Source of the DNA: Geobacter sp.
Lineage (GTDB): Bacteria; Desulfobacterota; Desulfuromonadia; Geobacterales; Geobacteraceae
Direction of reading: 5' to 3'
Assembly: GCA_003857395.1 (NCBI GenBank)
Contig: RPRC01000102.1
Location: 1-33,844, forward strand
Length of the DNA: 33,844 nt
Below, in pieces: positions 16,544 to 23,642 of this stretch (the stretch's first letter is position 1; each line of letters begins with the position of its first letter). The notes beneath the pieces are model-generated. The model saw nothing but the letters and a program-made list of their open reading frames with translations, searched no databases and was not told the origin of the DNA. Both the position numbers and the translations under genes were made by a program.

Positions 16544-18229
16544 GTGAAGACAGTTGCGGCAGAACTTGCCTATTTCCTGCGCGGTCAGGCGCGAAAAAAC
16601 CTGAAACTGCTCATTGTGTATTGCTGTTTTCTGTTTACCCTGGTGCTGGTCTACGCCATGGTGTTCCGTCACCTCATGTGGTATCTGGAGGGGCGGGAGT
16701 ATTCTATCATTGCCGGGATATACTGGACCATCACGGTCATGACCACCCTTGGTTTTGGCGATATTACCTTTCACTCGGAGCCTGGCTATATCTTTGCCGC
16801 CCTGGTAACCATCTCCGGGGTGATTTTTCTCCTGATTCTGCTTCCCTTCGGCATGATCAGCCTGTTTATCGCGCCCTGGATCGAGGAGCGCATCCGCTAC
16901 CGGCCGCCGCCTGAGCTTCCGAATGACATGCAGGGGCACGTGCTGATCTTCGGTATTGATGCCGTCACCCGCGCCCTGATGCGGAAGATGCAGGGGCGGC
17001 GGATGCCTTTTGTCGTGGTAGCGGCCAACCATGATGAGGCTTTTGCCCTGGAAGGTCAAGGGCTGCGGGTACTATACGGCATACCCACCGATTCCGCGTT
17101 TCTTAGCGGCGCGCGTGTCGCGCAGGCCCGCTACATCATCTCCAATCTGAGCGACCCCGAGACGATCAACCTCTGCCTGACTGTTCGTGCACTGTGTGAA
17201 ACGCCCATTACCGTTATCGCCGAGGAACCGGAGCATGTGGAACTGCTCAGGCTGGCCGGCGCGAACCAGGCGATTCCCCTTTCCCGCATTCTCGGCCGCT
17301 ACCTGGCGACCCGGGCAACTACCCGGGGGGCCAAGGCTCATGTGCTTGATTCGTTCGGGAAGCTGCTCATTGCCGAGATTCCGCTGTATGGAACGCCCTT
17401 TGCCGGCCGGACTCTGGAGCAGATCCGCCTCCGCCAGCTGACTAATCTGGCAGTTATCGGTCTCTGGGAGCGGGGCGTTTTCAGCATTCCCCGCCGTGAC
17501 TCACTGCTTTCTGAAAAAGCCTTGATGGTGCTGGCCGGGACTCAGGAACAACTTGTGGCCCTCGAACGGCTCATCGATGAAAATGCCGGCGAGGACCTGG
17601 TCTTTGTGCTGGGTCATGGCCGCATCGGTTGTGCCGCTGCTTCCCATCTCGACCGCTTGGGCGTGCCTTTTGTCCTGGTAGACCAGAAGGAAAACCCCCA
17701 TTGCGATGAGCATTCGGTGGTTGTGGGTGATGCCACCAGCCGGACGCTGCTGAGGAAGTCGGGGATAGCCGATGCGCGGGGACTGATAGTCACCACCAAC
17801 GACGACAACTCCAACATCTTCATGACACTGGCGGCCCGCCACTCCAATCCGCATATACGCATCGTGGCCCGCGCCAATCGTGAGGAAAACGTGGATCAAC
17901 TCTATGCGGCCGGCGCCGATTTCGTGGTCTCCAATGCCTCGGTCGGGGCCAGCATTCTGACCAATGTCCTGGAGAACAAGGAGTCGATCTATCTGAGCGA
18001 GGGGATCGGTGTCTTTCGCCGGCCGCTGCCGCCAAATCTGGCCGGTATGCGCCTGAATGAGGCTCACATCCGGCGCCAGACCGGCTGCTCCGTCGTGGCA
18101 ATTGAAAGCTCGGACTCATTGGAGTCGCTGGTAATGCCGCCACCCGATACTGTCCTGGAAGCGGGCTCGGACCTGATTCTCATCGGCAGCCCGGAGCAGG
18201 AAGAAGGTTTTAACAGGACATTCCGGTGA
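16544..18229 (+). CDS. Two-RCK potassium channel, GsuK/MthK-like
   Basis: A 561-residue K+ channel of the two-transmembrane type. TM1 lies at about residues 20-43, and a pore helix leads into the selectivity filter TTLGFGD (T67-D73). TM2 is at about 83-108. Two RCK (TrkA-N/TrkA-C) units follow: RCK1 ~120-340 (HVLIFGIDAVTRAL) and RCK2 ~348-560 (LVFVLGHGRIGCAAASHL, with the dinucleotide-binding G-x-G-x-x-G and an Asp after strand 2 in VLVDQ). The GFG filter, the length and the tandem RCKs resemble GsuK of Geobacter sulfurreducens, a channel gated by several ligands including nucleotides. Four copies would form the pore in the inner membrane. The GTG start at 16544 has AAGGAGAG six bases before it. 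The symporter gene starts six bases after the stop. Confidence 0.93.
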   Translation: MKTVAAELAYFLRGQARKNLKLLIVYCCFLFTLVLVYAMVFRHLMWYLEGREYSIIAGIYWTITVMTTLGFGDITFHSEPGYIFAALVTISGVIFLLILLPFGMISLFIAPWIEERIRYRPPPELPNDMQGHVLIFGIDAVTRALMRKMQGRRMPFVVVAANHDEAFALEGQGLRVLYGIPTDSAFLSGARVAQARYIISNLSDPETINLCLTVRALCETPITVIAEEPEHVELLRLAGANQAIPLSRILGRYLATRATTRGAKAHVLDSFGKLLIAEIPLYGTPFAGRTLEQIRLRQLTNLAVIGLWERGVFSIPRRDSLLSEKALMVLAGTQEQLVALERLIDENAGEDLVFVLGHGRIGCAAASHLDRLGVPFVLVDQKENPHCDEHSVVVGDATSRTLLRKSGIADARGLIVTTNDDNSNIFMTLAARHSNPHIRIVARANREENVDQLYAAGADFVVSNASVGASILTNVLENKESIYLSEGIGVFRRPLPPNLAGMRLNEAHIRRQTGCSVVAIESSDSLESLVMPPPDTVLEAGSDLILIGSPEQEEGFNRTFR

Positions 18230-18235
18230 GCACAC

Positions 18236-19474
18236 ATGAAGAAAAATAACTTTCCGACATTTCTGCATTCCTACCGGTTTTCCCTGTTGCTGATCGCTTC
18301 GATTGTTTTCGGCGCGCTCCTCGGACTCGTCTTGAAAAAAGACGCCGCCATGTTCAAGCCGTTGGGTGATGTCTTTCTCAATCTGCTCTTTACCGTGATT
18401 GTCCCGCTGGTCTTCTTTTCCATCTCGTCTACCGTTGCCGCGATGACCAATCTCCGGCGTCTGGGTAAAATCCTCTTTCTGATGGTTCTGATCTTTGTCG
18501 CCACCGGGCTTGTCGCCTCAGTGGTCATGATCGCCGCTGTGGTCCTGTACCCGCCTGCTTTCGGTGCGAGCATCCCCTTACCCGCGGCAATTGATGTGCA
18601 GCATCTCAAAGCCTCCGAGCAGATTGTCCGGGCTTTTACCGTATCCGATTTTCCCAACCTTTTATCCAAAAGCAACATGCTGGCCTTGATTGTCTTTTCG
18701 CTGCTGACCGGTCTTGCCACCTCTGCGGTGGGAGAGAAAGGCAAGACCTTTGCCGCTTTTCTGACTTCGGCCAACGAAGTGATGATGAAACTGATCAGCT
18801 TCATCATGTATTATGCGCCGATCGGCCTCGGGGCCTACTTTGCCTACCTGGTCGGTGTTTTCGGACCGGAGTTGCTCGGTTCCTATGCCCGCGCCATGAC
18901 CCTCTACTATCCGACTGCCCTGATCTATTTTGCCGTTGCCTTCAGCTGCTATGCCTATCTGGCCGGACGGGCCCGCGGCGTGAAAAAATTCTGGCGCGAG
19001 ATCATTCCCCCCTCACTTACCGCGCTTGCCACCGGCAGTTCGATCGCGACGATTCCCGCCAATCTGCAGGCGGCCGACAACATCGGCGTGCCGAGGGATA
19101 TTAGTGAGGTGGTCATTCCGATCGGTGCCACGATCCATATGGAAGGTTCCTGTCTGGCTGCTGTGCTGAAGATCGCCTTTCTCTTCGGCATATTTCAGAT
19201 GCCTTTCAGCGGGCTTGAGCCGATTCTGACCGCCCTGGGCATCGCCCTGCTGACCGGCGTGGTGGTAAGCGGCATACCCGGTGGCGGCACGATTGGTGAG
19301 TTGTTGATCCTGTCCTTCTATGGCTTTCCCCCGGAAGCGTTGCCCCTGATTACGATGATCGGCACCCTGGTGGATGCCCCTGCCACCATGATCAACGCGG
19401 TCGGGGATAATGTTTCCAGCATGCTGGTCGCCCGGGTGCTGGGTGGCAAGGGCTGGCTGGATTCGTCAGGGTGA
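18236..19474 (+). CDS. Dicarboxylate/amino acid:cation symporter (DAACS, GltP/DctA family)
   Basis: A 412-residue inner-membrane carrier with about eight hydrophobic helices. It takes up acidic amino acids or dicarboxylates with Na+ or H+. Recognisable parts are the N-terminal LGDVFLNLLFTVIVPLVFFSI, the first re-entrant hairpin serine region ATGSSIATIPANLQAADN, PIGATIHMEGSC and the second hairpin GVVVSGIPGGGTIGELLI. In most family members the fourth region reads N-M-D-G-T; here it is H-M-E-G-S, and the usual TSSS serines are ATGSS, so sodium and substrate sites may differ. The gene begins six bases after the channel gene and is very likely cotranscribed with it. Confidence 0.9.
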   Translation: MKKNNFPTFLHSYRFSLLLIASIVFGALLGLVLKKDAAMFKPLGDVFLNLLFTVIVPLVFFSISSTVAAMTNLRRLGKILFLMVLIFVATGLVASVVMIAAVVLYPPAFGASIPLPAAIDVQHLKASEQIVRAFTVSDFPNLLSKSNMLALIVFSLLTGLATSAVGEKGKTFAAFLTSANEVMMKLISFIMYYAPIGLGAYFAYLVGVFGPELLGSYARAMTLYYPTALIYFAVAFSCYAYLAGRARGVKKFWREIIPPSLTALATGSSIATIPANLQAADNIGVPRDISEVVIPIGATIHMEGSCLAAVLKIAFLFGIFQMPFSGLEPILTALGIALLTGVVVSGIPGGGTIGELLILSFYGFPPEALPLITMIGTLVDAPATMINAVGDNVSSMLVARVLGGKGWLDSSG

Positions 19475-19493
19475 CGGAGAAAATGCGAGGGCA

Positions 19494-20270
19494 ATGGTGA
19501 AAGTAACGGGAAAATTTACCTTCCTTCCGCTGGCGCTGCTTTTCTGCCTGCTGTCGGTCCTTTGGGTCGCAACGGATGTTTCGGCAGAGGAAGCACCGGC
19601 AGCATGGCTCCAAACTTCCCTGCCGACTCTGGCAGGCGGCTCATCCCAGGTACTGCTGGTAATAGGAAAGGAATCATCCGGATTTACGGCGCTGCTCTAT
19701 GCCCTGGAGAAGAGGGGAGGTAGCTGGCGAATTGTTTTCCCGCCGCTGCCGGCCCTGATCGGCAGGAACGGCTTTGCCCCGCCGGGCGAGAAAAAGGAAG
19801 GTGACGTCCGGACGCCGTCCGGAGTTTTTGCCCTGAAGCGCGCCTTTGGTTATGCAGCGGAGATCGATACCCGACTGTCCTACCGTCAGGCCGGGGACGA
19901 CGATATCTGGGTGGACGACAGCAATTCTCCCGACTATAACCGCTGGGCCAGGAAGGGCGAAACGTCCGCAACGTCTTTTGAGCAGATGAAATTGAAAGAT
20001 GATCGCTACAAGTACGGCATTGTCATCGAATACAACACCGACCCGGTTGTCAAAGGGGCGGGCAGTGCCATCTTCTTCCATGTTCGGCGCGGCGAACACC
20101 TACCGACCCTCGGCTGTGTTGCCCTGGCCGAAAACGATATTCTGCAGGTCCTCGGCTGGCTGGAGCCAAAAGCAAAACCGCTTGCACTCTTGGGGACAAG
20201 AGCTTCAATCTTCTTGTTGGCCAAGGGTGAACATGTAGTAGCAGACTGCTTGGCGAGTGAGCAGAGATGA
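19494..20270 (+). CDS. Exported L,D-transpeptidase-like (YkuD fold) protein
   Basis: A 258-residue exported protein. The signal peptide spans about residues 1-30 (FLPLALLFCLLSVLWVATDVSA). The rest matches the YkuD-type L,D-transpeptidase domain of the COG3786 kind: KEGDVRTPSGVFAL, then FFHVRRGEHLPTLGCVAL with the likely catalytic pair H196 and C208. The usual S-H-G-C is replaced by T-L-G-C. Enzymes of this fold make or exchange 3-3 crosslinks in peptidoglycan or attach proteins to it. I chose ATG 19494 (GAGGG before it), not a start inside the symporter gene. It lies 19 bases after the symporter and overlaps the VanX-like gene by ATGA, so the last two should be translated together. Confidence 0.87.
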   Translation: MVKVTGKFTFLPLALLFCLLSVLWVATDVSAEEAPAAWLQTSLPTLAGGSSQVLLVIGKESSGFTALLYALEKRGGSWRIVFPPLPALIGRNGFAPPGEKKEGDVRTPSGVFALKRAFGYAAEIDTRLSYRQAGDDDIWVDDSNSPDYNRWARKGETSATSFEQMKLKDDRYKYGIVIEYNTDPVVKGAGSAIFFHVRRGEHLPTLGCVALAENDILQVLGWLEPKAKPLALLGTRASIFLLAKGEHVVADCLASEQR

Positions 20271-21013
20271 AAGTTTCAAGATATTTCCTCAAGGGGTTCC
20301 AGATGACGCTGCGCATGCCGATAGTATTGCTTTTGCTTGTTCTGGTGCTCACGCTTCAGGCCGGGCAGTCGCTTGCAGGAAGTCCTGCTGGAACGTTGCC
20401 GAAGGGGTTTGTCTACGCGGACGAGACGATCCCGGATCTGCGCCTGGAGCTGCGCTATGCCGGTTTTCACAACTTCGTGGGGATGCCGGTCGACGGTTAC
20501 CGGAAACAAAGGTGTATCATTACCAGGGCGGCGGCGGACGCGCTGAAAAAGGTCCAGGAAGAGCTGCGTCCCTTCGGCCTCGGCGTAAAGGTCTTTGACG
20601 CCTACCGGCCGCAGATGGCGGTGGACCATTTTGTCCGCTGGGCGCACGACCTGAAGGACACCGGGATGAAGAAGGAATTCTATCCCGACGTGGAGAAAAA
20701 GAATCTGTTTCGGGACGGCTATATCGCGGCAAAGTCGAGCCACAGCCGCGGCAGCACTGTGGACCTGACCATCGTCTCGCTGGGGAATGAAGACGCGGGA
20801 CGAGAGCTGGACATGGGCAGCGGCTTCGACTTTTTTGGCCTCCGCGCATGGCCGGACAGCTCCCAGATACCGACGCCCTCCCGAGCGCACCGGCTTCTTC
20901 TGCGGATGGTGATGGAAAAATACGGGTTCAAGCCGTATCCTCAGGAGTGGTGGCACTTTACCCTGAAAAACGAGCCGTGCCCGGAGACCTATTTCACTTT
21001 CCCGGTGCAATGA
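20267..21013 (+). CDS. D-alanyl-D-alanine dipeptidase (VanX/DdpX family, peptidase M15)
   Basis: A 248-residue zinc dipeptidase that splits D-Ala-D-Ala. A signal peptide or membrane anchor spans about residues 16-37 (PIVLLLLVLVLTLQAGQSLA), so it should act in the periplasm on dipeptide released from cell-wall turnover, not as vancomycin resistance. The zinc site is complete: H159 and D166 in SSHSRGSTVDLT, and E227 and H230 in EWWHF. R in FDAYRPQ is also conserved. It overlaps the L,D-transpeptidase-like gene by four bases (ATGA). The pair looks like a small module for recovering or trimming peptidoglycan peptides. No vanH or vanA-type ligase is nearby. Confidence 0.93.
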   Translation: MKVSRYFLKGFQMTLRMPIVLLLLVLVLTLQAGQSLAGSPAGTLPKGFVYADETIPDLRLELRYAGFHNFVGMPVDGYRKQRCIITRAAADALKKVQEELRPFGLGVKVFDAYRPQMAVDHFVRWAHDLKDTGMKKEFYPDVEKKNLFRDGYIAAKSSHSRGSTVDLTIVSLGNEDAGRELDMGSGFDFFGLRAWPDSSQIPTPSRAHRLLLRMVMEKYGFKPYPQEWWHFTLKNEPCPETYFTFPVQ

Positions 21014-21087
21014 ATGATACTGGCTGTCGCGCTTGATGGGTAAAACTCTTCGGTTTCTGCAGGAGTTCAGCTGTCTTTATCTGCAAA

Positions 21088-21103
21088 TATACCGATCGGT
21101 ATA
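21088..21103. promoter_or_regulatory. TetR-type operator 1
   Basis: A perfect 16-base palindrome, TATACCGATCGGTATA, 70-85 bases before the TetR gene. It shares the half-site TATACC with operator 2, so both are probably bound by the TetR protein encoded next to them. Confidence 0.75.
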
Positions 21104-21111
21104 AATTGCGC

Positions 21112-21139
21112 TTGACATAAATATACCGCTTGGTATATT
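21112..21139 (+). promoter_or_regulatory. Promoter with overlapping TetR-type operator 2
   Basis: TTGACA (21112-21117) and TATATT (21134-21139) stand 16 bases apart. The spacer and the -10 box lie inside a 22-base palindrome (21119-21140, arms AAATATACC and GGTATATTT). A repressor bound here would block RNA polymerase, so the regulator and the nitroreductase gene behind it are likely self-repressed. Confidence 0.75.
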
Positions 21140-21172
21140 TACCAATACAGTTAGCGGTAGGGAGGGGTTTTT

Positions 21173-21796
21173 TTGGGAAAAGCGGAAGAAACCAGACAGG
21201 CAATCATTGAAAAGGCGGCCGTTATTTTCAACAAGAACGGCTATCAGCGGACCTCTATGGCGATGCTCTGCGATGACTTGGGATTAAGCAAGGGGGCCAT
21301 TTACGGGCACTTTACCGATAAAGACGCCTTGGCGGTCGAGGCCTTCCTGCACAGTGTCCGGCAGGTCTCCGAGCGGGTTCGGGAAAAGCTGCAGCCCTGT
21401 CAGGGAGAGGTCAAAAGGTTGCGGGCCTTTGCGGCAACCTTTCTTGACTTCTACGAGGAGACTGTACAGAAGGGCGGCTGCCCGATTCTGAATACCGCTG
21501 TCGATTCCGACGATGCCCATCCGCGGCTGCACGAGGAGGTGCGCCGGGTCCTGACGGCCTGGGAGGGGCGGCTTGTTGCGATGGTGGCAGCGGGCAAGGA
21601 AAGCGGTGAGATCCGCCCTGATGCTGATGCGTACCTTTTTGCCGCCACATTTATCGCCCAGATAGAGGGCGGGATTATGCTGGCGAAAACCATTGGTGAA
21701 AAAAAGTACCTGGAGCGTTCGGTGGACGGCATAAATCTGCTCATCGACCAGATGGCGACGGGTAGGGAGCGAAACGACACAGTTACAGGAGGATAG
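21173..21796 (+). CDS. TetR/AcrR family transcriptional regulator
   Basis: A 207-residue repressor. The N-terminal helix-turn-helix is typical: RQAIIEKAAVIFNKNGYQRTSMAMLCDDLGLSKGAIYGHF is the span (positions 21196-21312). The C-terminal ligand domain includes GCPILNTAVDSDD, common in regulators of the C-terminal type found with reductases and efflux genes. Translation seems to start at TTG 21173, because GGGAGGGG lies directly upstream and no ATG fits the fold. Two operators with the half-site TATACC lie upstream. The nitroreductase gene starts one base after the stop codon, with its ribosome site inside this gene, so both are one unit. The effector is probably an electrophile or nitro/quinone compound, by analogy only. 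Confidence 0.93.
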   Translation: MGKAEETRQAIIEKAAVIFNKNGYQRTSMAMLCDDLGLSKGAIYGHFTDKDALAVEAFLHSVRQVSERVREKLQPCQGEVKRLRAFAATFLDFYEETVQKGGCPILNTAVDSDDAHPRLHEEVRRVLTAWEGRLVAMVAAGKESGEIRPDADAYLFAATFIAQIEGGIMLAKTIGEKKYLERSVDGINLLIDQMATGRERNDTVTGG

Positions 21797-21797
21797 T

Positions 21798-22616
21798 ATG
21801 GGACTGATCACAATTGATGAGAGCAAGTGCCGGCGCTGCGGGTTTTGCGCCCGGGCCTGTCCGGTGGGGATCATTGCTCTGGGAGAGGGTTTTCCGACCA
21901 CCGGTTTCCCGACCACGATTGAAAAGATTGAAAAGGGCTGCATTACCTGTGGTCACTGTGTTGCCGCTTGTCCGGCCGGGGCGCTCAGCCATTGTCGCAT
22001 GAAAGCGGAAGAATGCCTGTCCCTGGAGCCCGGCTGGCAGCTGACACCGGAACAGGTCGGGCAACTGGTCAAGGGACGCCGCTCGATCAGGAATTTCCGC
22101 AAAGAACCACTGAATCAGGACGTAATCGAACAACTTATGGATATCGTGCGCTATGCGCCGACCGGCATGAACACCCAGACGGTTTCCTGGAAGGTGATCC
22201 TTGACGAGCAGGAGATACAGTTCCTCTCCCTGGCCGTGATCGAATGGCTGCGCACTCTGGAAGGAGAGCAGGTGCATGGCGTCAAGGGGATGCTGAAAGC
22301 TTGGGAGAAGGGGCGCGATCCGATCCTGCGCAAGGCGCCTGCCCTGATCATTGCCCATGGGGCCGTTGATGATCCGATGGTTTCAGCTTCTGCCACCATC
22401 GCCTTGGCCACCCTTGATCTGGCGGCACTTCCTTTCGGTCTCGGTACCTGCTGGGCCGGCTTTCTCCAGCAGGCGGCCCTGAGCTCACCTGGCGTTGCCA
22501 CGGCCCTGGCCTTGCCGGCTGGTCAACGCATGTACGGCGGGGTGATGATCGGCTACCCGGAATTCGAATACTCGCGCATTCCGCTGCGCAATCCGGCGAA
22601 GGTTACCTGGGGATAA
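21798..22616 (+). CDS. Ferredoxin-nitroreductase fusion protein
   Basis: A 272-residue flavoprotein. The N-terminus carries two [4Fe-4S] clusters (C11-C14-C17-C21 and C48-C51-C54-C58). From about residue 85 a nitroreductase domain follows (GRRSIRNFRKEPLNQD, YAPTGMNTQ) that binds FMN. Such fusions can take electrons from ferredoxin or another low-potential donor instead of NAD(P)H and pass them to nitro compounds, quinones or unsaturated substrates. Between the clusters the peptide GFPTT occurs twice in tandem, encoded by a near-repeat of 15 bases (about 21889-21918). The ribosome site AGGAGGA lies within the end of the TetR gene. TetR control suggests the gene is switched on by a toxic or reducible compound. 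Confidence 0.93.
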   Translation: MGLITIDESKCRRCGFCARACPVGIIALGEGFPTTGFPTTIEKIEKGCITCGHCVAACPAGALSHCRMKAEECLSLEPGWQLTPEQVGQLVKGRRSIRNFRKEPLNQDVIEQLMDIVRYAPTGMNTQTVSWKVILDEQEIQFLSLAVIEWLRTLEGEQVHGVKGMLKAWEKGRDPILRKAPALIIAHGAVDDPMVSASATIALATLDLAALPFGLGTCWAGFLQQAALSSPGVATALALPAGQRMYGGVMIGYPEFEYSRIPLRNPAKVTWG

Positions 22617-22652
22617 GACAATCCCGCGGAATGTAGAGGTCTGAAGGATTTC

Positions 22653-22726
22653 GTAGGGGCACCCCCCCGTGGGTGCCCGCCTCCCTGTGCTCGCTACCGA
22701 GGGCAGGCACGGGGGCCTGCCCCTAC
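22653..22726. repeat. GTAGGGGC...GCCCCTAC palindromic repeat with two inner hairpins
   Basis: The 74-base unit starts GTAGGGGC and ends GCCCCTAC. Inside are two hairpins in a row: GGGCACCC/GGGTGCCC and GGGCAGGC/GCCTGCCC. It sits between the nitroreductase stop and the MoxR gene. The form resembles REP/BIME elements, and may also stop transcription. A related palindrome occurs at 33207-33259. Confidence 0.7.
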
Positions 22727-22772
22727 AAAAACATGCACAATATAAACATGTTTCGTAAGGAGCAGTACCACC

Positions 22773-23612
22773 ATGACAGAACAGAACTTTCACCGTTTCG
22801 GTGGGGCCAGCCGCTACGTGCTGGACGAGGAGCTGGCCAAGATCGTCAACGTTTCCATGGCCCTCGAGATGCCGCTGCTCCTCAAGGGGGAGCCGGGTAC
22901 CGGCAAGACCATGCTGGCTCACGCCATTGCCGAGAGCCTGGAGATGCCGCTCATCATCTTGAACGTCAAGTCAAGCATGAAGCTGGTCGAGGCGCTCTAT
23001 CAGTACGATACCCTGACCCGCCTCAACGACAGCCGGTTTGGCGATTCAAGCCGTGATGTGAGCAACATCTCCGAGTACATACGCATGGGCAAGATCGGCC
23101 AGGCCTTTGTTGCCGATCAGCGGACCGTGCTCCTGATCGACGAGATCGACAAGGCCGATAGCGATTTTCAGGACGACATGCTCGACGTGCTCGACCAGAT
23201 GCAGTTTGATATCATGGAGATTGATCGTACGGTTACGGCCCGGATCCGGCCGGTGGTGATCATCACCTCCAATGCCAAGAAGGATCTTTCCGATCCGTTT
23301 CTCGGTCGCTGCAATTTTCATCATATCGCCTTCCCGGAACCGGACATCATGCGCCGCATCATTGCCGTGCACTTCCCCGATCTGTCGAACGATCTTGCCC
23401 AGCCCGCCATCAATGCTTTTTACCGGCTCCGGCAGCTGGAAGGGGTTGAAAAGAAGCCTGCTACCCGTGAACTTCTCAACTGGATTCGTGCGCTGCAGGC
23501 CGATCCAGACTTCCGGACGGAGGCTTTGAGCGACGGGGTGCTTCCCTACCTGGGGGTCCTGTTCAAGAAGAGCAGTGATCTGGAGAAGGCAGGGTTGGTA
23601 ACTGCTTCCTGA
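22773..23612 (+). CDS. MoxR-type AAA+ ATPase
   Basis: A 279-residue ATPase. It has a Walker A loop GEPGTGKT (residues 39-46), Walker B VLLIDEIDKAD (about 116-126), sensor 1 in VVIITSN and the arginine region SDPFLGRC. MoxR proteins act as chaperones that load metal cofactors or remodel partner complexes, nearly always with a von Willebrand A protein encoded next door; that partner gene follows after 30 bases. AAGGAG precedes the ATG. The protein resembles the CoxD-like branch, but no carbon monoxide dehydrogenase or other obvious client enzyme is encoded in the window, so the client is unknown. Confidence 0.92.
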   Translation: MTEQNFHRFGGASRYVLDEELAKIVNVSMALEMPLLLKGEPGTGKTMLAHAIAESLEMPLIILNVKSSMKLVEALYQYDTLTRLNDSRFGDSSRDVSNISEYIRMGKIGQAFVADQRTVLLIDEIDKADSDFQDDMLDVLDQMQFDIMEIDRTVTARIRPVVIITSNAKKDLSDPFLGRCNFHHIAFPEPDIMRRIIAVHFPDLSNDLAQPAINAFYRLRQLEGVEKKPATRELLNWIRALQADPDFRTEALSDGVLPYLGVLFKKSSDLEKAGLVTAS

Positions 23613-23642
23613 GAGTGGTGAAACCGGTCAGGAGATACAGCA

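Noticed and set aside
20276..21010. A 244-codon minus-strand frame opposite the VanX-like gene
   Set aside because: Rich in Arg, His and Val without fold signature; the plus-strand enzyme has an intact zinc site.
20267..21013. A vancomycin-resistance gene cluster
   Set aside because: Only a VanX-like dipeptidase is present; no D-lactate/D-serine ligase or dehydrogenase gene is nearby and the protein is exported, which fits wall turnover.
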